A program made the position numbers and the translations under genes. 64,000 nt of DNA from Ricinus communis (Eukaryota > Streptophyta > Magnoliopsida > Malpighiales > Euphorbiaceae). The DNA lies in contig NC_063261.1 of assembly GCF_019578655.1 (NCBI RefSeq), positions 19,830,216 to 19,894,215 on the forward strand, written 5' to 3'. The notes beneath the pieces are model-generated. The model was not told where the DNA came from and did not search any database. It saw only the letters and a program-made list of their open reading frames with translations. This document shows, piece by piece, positions 12,810 through 23,210 of this stretch (position 1 is its first letter; each line of letters opens with the position of its first letter).

Positions 12810-13400
12810 TGTAATTTAACTAATAATCTAGTCTCAATTTAGTTATTTTTTAAATTTATAGATTTTTTAGTCTAAATTTTTATATATTTGACTCAAATTA
12901 ATTATATTTCTTAAAAGAATAAGAGAGTGAGAGTGGCTCTCTCTTAACAATTATAATATTATTTAAAAATTATTTTATAATTTTAATACAATTAATATAA
13001 TTAAACAATAAGTATTACCACTATTATTTTCGTTGAAACCGCTCTCAACACCATTACTATTGCAACTGTCTCTTTCACTGTTATTATTAAAATAGAAAAT
13101 AATAAGAATATCATAGCAATATTTTTCTTATTGTTTTTTATTTAAATATTAATATATATTTTTTAGTTTAAATAATTTAATATAAGAAATTATTTTTTAT
13201 TCTTCATTTTATTACTCTCTTTCTAGGAAGTGTGTAACTCACTCTTTTATTTTTATAAAAAAATTAGGACTAATTTGAGCTAAATATGTAAAGATTTAGA
13301 CTAAAATATTTAAAAATTTAAATAAAAATTAAATTGAACCCGAATAATAAAGTTAGTGACCAAATTAGATTTTATTTTTTATAATATGACATAGGTTAGG
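12810..13400. mobile_element. Fold-back / MITE-like inverted-repeat element
   Basis: The arm at about 12822-12935 and the reverse complement of about 13230-13366 align with scattered mismatches and small gaps. Shared blocks include TTTTTAGTCTAAATTTTTA against TATTTTAGTCTAAATCTTT, ATATTTGACTCAAATTA against ATATTTAGCTCAAATTA, and AAGAATAAGAGAGTGAG against AAAATAAAAGAGTGAG. The ~300-bp spacer has no coding capacity. The structure suits a non-autonomous DNA transposon. Exact ends and a target duplication were not resolved. Confidence 0.55.
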
Positions 13401-13429
13401 TTTTAATTTATATTTTTTATTTTTATTCC

Positions 13430-13432
<3 letters not shown>

Positions 13433-13482
<50 letters not shown>
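13433..13482. repeat. (TA)n microsatellite
   Basis: About 25 consecutive AT dinucleotides at the boundary between the fold-back element and the retrotransposon block. Confidence 0.9.
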
Positions 13483-13485
<3 letters not shown>

Positions 13486-13489
13486 AGTA

Positions 13490-14500
13490 GAAAACACGAA
13501 TAGAGAGCTCAAAAGAATTCTTGAGAAGACTATAGAACGGTCTAGAAAGGAAAATGTGGATTATTAAACTTCACTATTTAAAGAACTTTTAAGGTTATTT
13601 GAAAAGGATTTCATCATTATTTCATTTCTAAAGAGAGGATCACTTAGAAAACTTTTTCTAACTTTCATTTCTTAGGGTTTGATTGGTTACTTTTTAAAGA
13701 CGGACATCATTTCTATCATTTATTTCCAAGATTGAAGATTTTCATCTCTAATCATCCATTAATAGTTTGAGATCTTCTTTCCCTAATCTTTATTTCTTCA
13801 TTGCAATGTGTAGAAACTAATTTTCTTACTATTTTTGTTTGATGAACCCTAATTTTATATTGTGTGAATTGAATTAAAGTTAATACAATTAAATCTTTTC
13901 TATGAGTTATTTTATTCCTTTGATTACTTAATCATCTTTCAATGGATAAGTCAACATATTGATTAGGAATTATTTTTATAAATTGATTAGAGATAATTAT
14001 TTATGAATGGATCACATCTTAAGGTTTAAGAATTGATTGAGATATTAGAGATAGATCTACAAGATCTTTTGTTTTAATAGTTCCTTAATCTTAATGCATG
14101 ATCTAAGTGAATGGGTTTGAGAAGAGATTCTTTTTCCTCCTCTTAGAAATTAGGGGTTTAATCACTTGAGACAGATTTTTACCTAATTTTAAGGAATGCC
14201 AACTCAACTCTTAGTTTTCATTTAATTGCTATTTGTTTCATAAAAGATTCAACTTATTAGGGGGATTCATTACCCGAATAGGTTTTATCCTGATAAATAT
14301 ACCAATTGTTTAATTCTTAATTTAATTTTAATTTACTTTCAAATCTCACTATAACCAAACTATATTTTAATTCTAGACATTAGTATATGAGTGAAAATAA
14401 TATTCACAGGTAGTTCCTAGTGGAATGATACTCTTATTCATCACTTTATTACTTGATACGATCGGTGCACTTTGTCGTGTGCAGATAGCGCATATCATTT
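13490..14500 (+). mobile_element. Degenerate Athila-like LTR remnant
   Basis: The order of phrases follows the 3' half of plant Athila-type LTRs and parallels the intact LTR at 20451-21877: an AATTGAATT stretch, TAGAGATAGATC, TTCACAGGTAG, then a closing segment with GGAATGATACTC, TCATCACTTTATTACTTG and ACGATCGGTGCACTT. It stops before any primer-binding site and is followed directly by minus-strand Tat-type coding remnants. There is no partner LTR in the window. Assignment rests on pattern similarity, not alignment. Confidence 0.4.
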
Positions 14501-16800
14501 ATATTCTAGTACCTTGGGACACAAATTCCTTCCAAGGTTTGAAGTTGAAAAGCTCTATTTCCAATTGCTTTTAGGATTTGGTAGGCATCATCCAAGTTGC
14601 CCCTAATTTTCCTACTTCTGAATCTCCTTTGCCTACGTTTGGTCTCCTTAGCACCAAATCTCTAACCTGAAAGAGGCAGGATTTCACCTTCGCTCATGAT
14701 ACTTGGCTATACTTAGTTTATAGGCAGCCTCTCGAATGGATATTTAATCCCTGATTTTTTCGGCTAGATCAACATCTATCCTAATCCGATGTCACTATCA
14801 GCATGATTAACCTCTTTGACCCTTACTATGGGTATCCTAATTTTTATTGGGATTACGACCTCGATCCCATAGGTTAACTTGAATGGGGTTTCTCCAATGG
14901 CTCTCATTGGAGATGTCCTATAAGCCTAGATAACATTCGGGAGCTCTTCTGCCCAACGTCCTTTTAATTGATCTAAATGTTTCTTCAATCCCTACAAGAT
15001 AGTTCTGTTAGTGACTTCTGTGAGTCCATTAGTATGTGGATGCGCAATAGAATTGAATTTGAGTTGAATCCATAAATTTTTAAATAAGCTTTTGGACCTC
15101 TCATAATCAAATTGTTTCCCATTATCTGTTACAAGGATATAAGGCATCCCAAAACGATATATCACTATTTTCTTAAAGAAATCTTCAATTCTTTTCTTAG
15201 TAATCATTGCCACCGACTCAACTTCCACCCATTTAGTAAAATGGTCTATCGTAATAATTATAGATTTTCTTTGTCCTGATATCCATCCCCCAAATCGCGA
15301 ATGGCCAGGGACTCTTCAGGGGAAATTGGCCAAAAGCTGGCTTATGAATGGTGTCATTATGTTTCTGACACTTTTCACACTTCTTGACCAAATCTATTGC
15401 ATCAGCCTTTATGGTTGGCTAATAGAGACCATGTAATAAAGCTGTCCTTATGATCGTTCTTGCTCCCTCGTGAGATCGCAAATTCCTTCATGTATTTCCC
15501 GTAACACATATCTTCCTTCCTCCAAAGAAATACATCGAGACTAAGGGTAAGTCAAAGATCTTCGATAAAGGATTCCCTTATACCAAGAGTAGTTAGCAGC
15601 ATTCCTTTGGATATTAAAGGCTTGGATATCCTTGGGGAGCTCTCCCTTCTATAGGTATTGGATAATTAGTTTCATATAGTCGTCAATGTCACCTATAAGA
15701 TTAACTTCCATTTGCTTGATGATTGGATTATTTCGAATCTAGTTTAGCAACCAGGATTGAAACAATTCCCCATTTTTTACTTCTGATTTGGTCACTTGAT
15801 CAGTCTCACTGTTATCTTCTCATGGTATTTGACTTATCTGCTAGGATCCTTCTCTTTTTGAAATACTCCATAATAACTAGAGCGCTTTCTTCTAATATTT
15901 CTATATGGTCTCACATTTTGTATGAAAATTTCCTAATGATGAATCATTAAAGATTCGAATATCATGAGGACGAACCTCATCGGTTAGCTCTAAGCTAGTT
16001 AACATGACCTCATATTGTACAACATTATTAGTAGCCTTAAACATAAGTATAATAACATAGATAACTTTTACCTTTAATGGTCCTTTTAGGATGATTCCTA
16101 TATCGTCTCATTTTTTTTGAAATGCCATCCATAAATAGGCTCCAAGTTTGTTGCTCTACTCTCTTCAACCATGTCAGCTACTTTGGTGATGAAGTCAGCT
16201 AGTATCTGAGCTTTAAGTACTTTTCTTGACTCATATCGGATATCATGCTTGCTCAACTGGATAGACCAGTGCACCAATATGCTTAATGTCTCGGGTTGTT
16301 GTAGCGCCTTCCTTAAAGGTTGATCAATCATTATCTTAATCGTATAGGAATGAAATTAAGGATGTAAATTTTGAGCAATAACCAATATTACTATGGCCAG
16401 CTTCTCTATCTTCGGATATCGTAACTCTGTAGCCTTCAATACTCTGCTTACATAGTATATGGGTTATAGCTCACCATTTTCTTCTCAATTTAGCATAGAG
16501 GATATAGATTAACAACACAGTCATTATCTATCAAGATTCTGCAGACTAAGTAATCATTGATGTAACCTTGAATCACTATTGCATCATTATTATGTTCTTT
16601 TTCCTTTATCATGTCTTCTGGTCCGAATCGAATTTTCAGGCATGAGGCCCTTGCTTCATTGTGTATAGTTAACACTTCTCATCTACTTCATTTGTGGCTA
16701 GCTATTAGAGATGAATCTCCTCCAAATATGAAATTTACCATAACTGTTAAATCTCTATTCTAACCTTTATCAAGAGCTTGTCTTACCAAAACCTATAAAT
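14500..16800 (-). pseudogene. Degenerate Tat-type Ty3/gypsy polyprotein lacking reverse transcriptase
   Basis: Reading the minus strand from 16800 down: a gag/protease tail (LTIHNEARASCLKI, then YLVCRILIDNDCVVNLY near 16510, where the protease D-S/T-G has become D-N-D); RNase H from about 16490 to 16100 (VSRVLKATELRYP, IDQPLRKAL, LADFITKVAD); a second RNase H-like domain near 16060-15780 (VMLTSLELTDEV, then a DSSLGNF block); integrase core at 15228-14992 (PYILVTDNGKQF and HPHTNGLTEVTNR); and an integrase C-terminus near 14950-14500 (AIGETPFKLTYG, then NRAFQLQTLEG). The extra RNase H is typical of the Tat/Ogre lineage. The whole reverse transcriptase is missing: protease and RNase H are joined within a few bases near 16490. 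Many stops and frame changes make this non-functional. Confidence 0.75.
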
Positions 16801-16849
16801 CCATAAAGAGTTAGAACATGCAATTTACTTTCTATAGTTGAGATCTATA

Positions 16850-17550
16850 GAGATAGATGCTTTAAACTGCATGTATATTCTAAACTTCTTATACATAGAA
16901 ATATATGTTAAAAGGTTTAACATGGAAGAATCAAAGAAAGACTGTTAGCGATGTCTCATGACATATCTCTTTCCAAAGATATGTGCCATAAACACATTGA
17001 GAAAAAGGTTATTAATAGAATGATTTATGCGAAAGCATAAGATTCTATTATATACATATGTCATGTTATGTATTAGACTTTATGGTTATTCTAGATGTTA
17101 ATTGTGAATCACATAGAATAAACTCACAAGATACATTCATTTCATTTTTAAAAAGGAAAGCATAAGTTTTGGAAAGAATTCCAGAAGGTCATAATTCTTA
17201 CAACTTAAGCTCAGTAAATCTCATTATATTTGAGGCAATAAATGAAAGACATTTGGATCCTTAATATTCTTTTTAAGAATTAGGTGAGGTTCTTAAGTAT
17301 TGTTGACCTATAGAGTTAGATAGATAATAGAGCCATTTTCATTGAACCAAGGTCTCATCTACGATCTAAAATATTGTATTGAAGTATTACTAATAAATGA
17401 CTTATTAGTATAATATAAAGATAAACAAATGCCCATTGAGGATCCCAAATTTGATCCTCCAACAAAGTAGTTTGACCTAGCAAGAACATGATCATCATAA
17501 GGAAGAGTTTAATATTGGATACCATGGTGATTGGCTTTGATTATGCTTTA
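16850..17550 (+). pseudogene. Degenerate Ty1/copia pol 3' end (reverse transcriptase tail and RNase H)
   Basis: Plus-strand translations, with several frame changes, recall copia polyproteins: KRFNMEESKK near 16910, then pieces resembling the AKAIGSIMYAMLC region near 17040, EPRSHLRSK near 17345 and a terminal GDW-like motif near 17530. A GTGCAAGTAGAAGA tract at 17551-17564 follows, in the position of the copia polypurine tract before the 3' LTR. The orientation is opposite to the Tat remnant. It is heavily decayed and carries no complete domain. Confidence 0.6.
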
Positions 17551-17564
17551 GTGCAAGTAGAAGA

Positions 17565-18966
17565 TGTCAGATGATCTGTGTTAATATATACATCATATTT
17601 ATGGCATACAATTATACCAAAGGAATTTTTCAACTATTAATGGTACGAGTAGTCATGGTATTATTAAAGAAAAATCCAAACTGTTATAGATGAACACCAT
17701 AGAATGTAAATATAAATGAAAGAGAAATTATAAAGCGAGTTTATAATGATGAGATTCTCATTATATACGTTCCTAAACTTTATTCATAGTCGATATTTGA
17801 TCAAGAATTAGATATTGATCGTTGGATATTAATCAAATGCTCGAGACTACCATAATGTGTTACCACTTATGATGTAAGCAATTTTTCTCATTAGGTTGAG
17901 AAAGTTCATTGAAAACGACTCTACAAATTGGTACATATGGAATTTACCCTAAGTGTCTATGAACAATGCTCTTATGACAATCATGTAACATGTGATCTTT
18001 AGACTTGAGATAATAGTATATTATCTTATATGAGGCTTACTATACTTTGATATTATCTTATGTCCTCCTATCCATGGAATGCTCAAGGGAAAGTTATTGG
18101 GTATAGTAAGAGTCATATAAAGATAATAAGTTATCAATAAACAATTCATTGCCCAAGGTAATATGTTATGTGACCTTATCTTGATGATTCTTGATATGGT
18201 TTAAGATGGAAATCCTTGGCCAATGTTGTATGAATGATGACTATGAAAAGTGTTTCACAAATCTTATTCAAAATGTTATATGCAATTATGAAGAATAAAA
18301 ATGATTGATTCAGTTATAGAGTTGACACTTGCATCCATACTCTATGAATCAATTAGGATAAAAGTGCGATGAAAGAATTAAATTACATTAAAAGATTGTT
18401 CACTACAAAGGTTAATTAAAGCACTTTAATCATTCTTATATATTTGGGTGGTCATGATGCATTGCTAGTTGCCAATCTTGATTTATGAATATGGATTAAG
18501 TTAAATTAGAGAATTAACATCGAATTAAAAGAGTTTAATTCATAATCCATATTCATTGCCAACATGTTAGGAATTTTTTGGGTCATACACAAATAGATTT
18601 TAAATGAGGATTAAAATGAGGCTTCTAAGCATTGGGCTTAAGCTCATATATATTAGGCCTAATTAAAGCTTAATTAATTAAGAGCTAATGGGCCTTGTAT
18701 AATGGGCATATGATAGGTTGATTATCCATGGATTATAACTTAATTAATCAAAGTCCAATTTGGAAAATAAAAGCCCAACTAATGTAAGCTAGGGCTTTGT
18801 AGTAATCCTATACCTTTAAGGACTATGATTAAAAGCCCATATATATAGAAAGAGATTCACGGTGTGACAAGGTTGATGTTTTTATTGAGAATAATGTTTT
18901 CCTAAGAAGAAGACCCTGGGTGAATCAATCAATAAGATTAATTGATTCATCCCTTTTGCTTGGAGC
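17565..18966 (+). mobile_element. Copia-family LTR copy A, truncated
   Basis: Starts at TGTCAGATGATCTG right after the copia-type polypurine tract, so about 27 bp of the usual LTR start (TGTTAGAGTATGCC...) is absent. That is consistent with a deletion between TGTTAG and TGTCAG. The sequence matches copies B, C and D through ...ATCCATGG..., ...GATGCATTGCTAG... and ...TTCATTGCCAACATGTTAGGAA. It ends at CTTGGAGC where copy B begins, so its 3' end is missing or displaced. Confidence 0.65.
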
Positions 18967-19473
18967 TGTTAGAGTATGCCCTAAAGATAAAAAATTGTCA
19001 GATGATCTTTGTTAATTTATACATCACAATTGATGCCATACAATTATACTAAAGGCATTGTTTGACTCTAATGGTATGAGTAGTCAGGTATTGTTAAGGA
19101 ATAATCCAAACCGTTAGATATGAACAATATGGAATGTAAACACAAATGTAAGAGAAATTATAAAGCAAGTTTATAATGATGAAATTCTCATTACATACGT
19201 TCCTAAACTTTGTTCATAGTCGATGTTTGATCAAGAATTATATCAATGGATATTGATCAAACACTTGAGACTACCACAATGTGTTATCATTTAGTTGTGA
19301 AGTAAGCAATTTGTCTCATAAGGTTGAGGAATAGGGATTCCGAGATAAGCATATGGGTGCTTGTTACAAGAACAAGTTCATTGAACACGACCTTACTGAG
19401 TAGTCCATATGGAATTTATCTCAAGTGTCTATGAACAACACTCTTGTGACAATCATGTAAGACGTGATCCTTA
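18967..19473 (+). mobile_element. Copia-family LTR copy B (5' part; continues as copy D at 33765)
   Basis: Begins TGTTAGAGTATGCCCTAAAG and runs 507 bp to GATCCTTA. In copies A and C the same point continues directly as AGACTTGAGAT. Here it is interrupted by another LTR of the same family, and the continuation CCTTAAACTTGAGAT appears at 33765. The repeated CCTTA (19469-19473 and 33765-33769) is the target-site duplication of that insertion. Confidence 0.75.
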
Positions 19474-20450
19474 TGTTAGAGTATGCCTTAAAGACAAAGA
19501 GTTGTCAGATGATCTGTGTTAATTTATACATCATAATTAATGGCATACAATTATACTAAAGGCATTTTTCGACTCTAATGGTACGAGTAGTCGAGTTTTA
19601 TTAAGAAACAATCTAAACCGTTAGAGATGAACACCATGGAATGTAAACACAAACATAAGAGAAATTATAAAGCGAGTTTATAATAATGAGATCCTCATTA
19701 CATAGTTCCTAAACTTTGTTCATAGTCGATGTTTGATCAATAATTAGATATTGATCATTGGATATTAATCAAACGCTCGAGACTACCATAATATGTTATC
19801 AACTTACTTGTGAAGGAAGCAATCTGTCTCATAGGGTTAAGGAATATGGATTATGAGATAAGCATATGGGTGTTTATTACAAGAACAAGTTCATTGAACA
19901 TAACCCTACTGAGTAGTCAATATGGACTTTACTCCAAGTGTCTATGGACAATACTCTTGTGAAAATCATGTAAGACGTGATCCTTAGACTTGAGATGATA
20001 GTATATTATCTTATATGAGGATTACTATACTTTGATATTATCTTATGCTCTCCTATCCATGGAGTGCTCAATGGATAGTCATTGGCTATACTAAGAGTCA
20101 TATGAAGATAATAAGTTATCAATAAATAATTCATTACCCAAGGTAATATGTCACGAGACCTTATCCTAATGATTCTTAATATGCTTTAGCATGGAAATCC
20201 TTGGCCAAGGTTGTCTGAAAGAAGATTATGAAAAGTGTTTCATAGATCTTATTCAAGATATTATATACAATTATCAAGAATAAATATGATTGATTCAATT
20301 ATAGAGTTGGCACTTGCATCATGCTCTATGAATCAATTGGGATAAAACTACAATGGAAGGATTGAATTACATTATGAGATTGTTAGTTGCAAAGGTTGAC
20401 TAAGGCACTTTAATCCTTCCCCACATTTGAGTGGTCATTATGATGCATTG

Positions 20451-21877
20451 TGATGTGCGTAAAATACACACATCTAAATGGGGTTTTTAAGATTGATTTT
20501 ATGGACATTTGGATGTGAATTGGTCCCAACACTCACCCTATGCATCTGTTTGTGTGCATTAGGTCTAAAAGAAGTCAAAGGATGATAAAGGGAAGAATTT
20601 GAGCATAATTGGATGCCGAAGCTGCCGAAACAAGCTAAAGTACGAGCATGAGGAAGCTGAACATGGCCGTGTTGGTTTCAACACTGGCCGTATTGGGTGT
20701 CATCAAACATAAAAGAAAAATAAGTTCTTAGGGAGCACGGCCACAGAGAGTAACATGGCCATGAACACCACACCGTGTTAGGAACACGGCCACCAACACG
20801 GCCATATTAGTGGCGACAGGGGGAATTAATTAAAAGAAAGAAGAGAGGAAAGAAAAAAAAAATGAGCGGAGCAGAACGTCCCAAACCCTAATTTTTCTCT
20901 CCCTAAGGGTTTTTTGAGCTGAAACCAAAGGAAAAGGAGACTTGGATCAAGGTTTCAATCGGATTCCCTTGAAGGATCTAAGATTGGGCGAGGTTCGTTG
21001 ATTGATTTTCAAATCGAGCAAGAGGAACAAGAATCGATTCAATTGGAGCAAAAGGAATTGGGGCTGTTTACTCTCATCCAAGGGTGTAATCGGGTTTTCT
21101 CTACCTTTGCTTATTGTTGTAATTGAATTCTTGTGTATTTTAAGAATAAATATGATTAGCTAGATTGATTTAATCCATTGGGATTTCTTTACTATGTTGG
21201 CTTGATATTATATTGTTGGATTGTTTGGGATAATTTTGTATTCTTCTTGCTTTCAGTATTAATAAGATAATGCATTATTCATGAGACGTTGTGAATTGTG
21301 ATGTTTAGATTGCTTTGTGAGATTGAGAAATCCGTTTGGCAATTGGAATTTTGAATAGCAAGAACTGGTTAATAATCGCTTAGAGATAAGGATAATTAAC
21401 TAGCCGGATTAAGAATTAACAAAGCTTAATAGCGGCGGATTAAAGCTTAATGCTAATTTAAGAATCAATCGTTAGAAAGAGATTCCAACTTTAGGTTATT
21501 AGGTTTAGGAATTCGGTTATCGAGAGAGAGAAACCGAATTCGGTTAAGAATTCGTCCACAGGTAGCATAATTAGACTCACCGATCCTTTATCTTTTGTTT
21601 GGTTGCCAACTAGTTTAGATTCCCTTTGGGTTTGTCTTCTTGCCTTGATTATCTCATTTATCAATTACTCCTGCATCTCCCTTAGAACTTAGCTTGTAGC
21701 TATTAGTTAGTTTAGAAAGTATTCATCACTCATTTTAGGTTAATATAACAAAGAACAAAGGAGTAACTCTGGGCTTTCACTTTCCCGAGGAATACGACCT
21801 TAATACTCGCCATTAGTGCTAGACTGCATCGATAGGTACACTACCTTAGATTGTAGCTAACACGATTTAGCCCATCA
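20451..21877 (+). repeat. 5' LTR of the Athila-like element
   Basis: 1427 bp, TG...CA ends. Carries a cluster of AACACGGCC / GGCCGTGTT palindromic units near 20655-20815. It is 29 bp shorter than the 3' LTR, which is explained by one missing segment between two GGCCGTGTT-like repeats. Confidence 0.9.
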
Positions 21878-21883
21878 AGTTTT

Positions 21884-21901
21884 TGGCGCCGTTGCCGGGG
21901 A
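21884..21901 (+). other. Primer-binding site for tRNA-Asp
   Basis: TGGCGCCGTTGCCGGGGA, six bases after the left LTR, is complementary over 18 nt to the 3' end of plant tRNA-Asp(GUC) including CCA, as I know that tRNA. This is the primer type used by Athila-lineage elements. Confidence 0.88.
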
Positions 21902-22491
21902 ATGTTTGAAAACTAGAGTGAAATTTGCTATTTGTTAATTTTTTTAATTTTTTAATTTTTTTAATTTTTTTAATTTTTATTTTTATTTTGTTTGTATATA
22001 TTTATTTTGTTTAAGTTTATGATTCAGATAGTGAATGATAAGGAGGTTCAATGCTAAACTCAAACTCTTTGTATGGCGCATTGGAAAATGAGATTAGGAA
22101 CCAAGAGAGTGCTAAAAATTAGGATACCCGTGCATCTTTAGAAGCTCGAGTGGAATCGTTTTGCAGGGCTACCGATCAACTCTCCACTCCTATCCTTTCA
22201 TCTCAAGTTTTTTGTGAATTTTGTTGTGGTTTACATTTGAGTAATGATTGTCCATTGTATAGTGATGTTGCTCATTGTTCTTATAACTATGAACAGGTGA
22301 ATTATACAGAAAGTTGGCCAAATGACTCGTATGGAAGCACCTACAATCAAGAATGGAGCACTCATTCACCCAATAGATGGAGCTTAAATGGCCTAGAACC
22401 ACCAGAATCTCAGCAACCACATCAGCAGCCTAATCTTGCACCTTCAACTCAAGATGAAGAGTTAGTGTTGGAGGAGCTGATGATGAGGTTC

Positions 22492-23210
22492 TGTTAAGAA
22501 CCACCAAAGATTAGAACCACGAACCCTAATAATTATGAACCCGTGAATTACTATCTTAGAAACCTAAGAACAAATTGAGTTTCAAAACCCAAGAACCGCT
22601 TAAATCAAATTGCAAGGTATGGTTGATCAAGATCAGAACCTAAAGAAAACTAAGTTCTTTAAACCCTAACCCTTAACACGCCACAAGGATAGATCAATTC
22701 CTTGATAAGTGGTTTATGCATTCAACAAGAATTCAAGAATTCAAGCAAATATGCAAAGGAAACAACTACTATAATTTTAATCAAAATTCGAATCCCCTTA
22801 AAACACACCTTAAGGGGCGTTTTTATAGCCACCTAACATAAGAAACCCTAGTAAAACTATTAAACCTAGCCGCCACATAAGAAAAATAGGCAATAACATT
22901 GTTCTGAACTTAAATAAGACATTTTAGCCCAAATATTAGCCCACATTAGTCTTCATGTACTTGGACTTGCAAAACATTAAATAAAGCCCATTCAGTTGTG
23001 TCTTTACTTGGGCCTATCCTAGCATGACCAATTGAGCTTCCTTGACTAGCCCAATCTTGCATATAGCCAATTAAGGCTTCTTGTAGCTTCTTGGACCTTG
23101 ACCTTGTAATTGGGCCTTGTAGCATGCTCAATGGATCCTTAGCTTTATCTTTAGTTTTCTTGTTGTCCTCTCCATCAAGTCCATCTTTAAGCTTGGCCAT
23201 GTCCATATCA
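22492..23210 (-). repeat. 3' LTR of the CRM-like element
   Basis: In minus sense it begins TGATATGGACATGGCC and ends GGTTCTTAACA. It encodes the last ~88 residues of the polyprotein (stop at 22946) and contains the TATA-like string CTATAAAAACG at about 22819-22829. Confidence 0.85.
22819..22829 (-). promoter_or_regulatory. TATA box inside the CRM-like LTR
   Basis: The minus strand reads CTATAAAAACG within the LTR, the expected site for the element's own promoter. The other end of the element lacks a copy at the matching distance. Confidence 0.5.

Noticed and set aside
21881..21901. GGCGCC-containing string considered as a regulatory site.
   Set aside because: It matches the 3' end of tRNA-Asp over 18 nt right after an LTR, so it is the primer-binding site.
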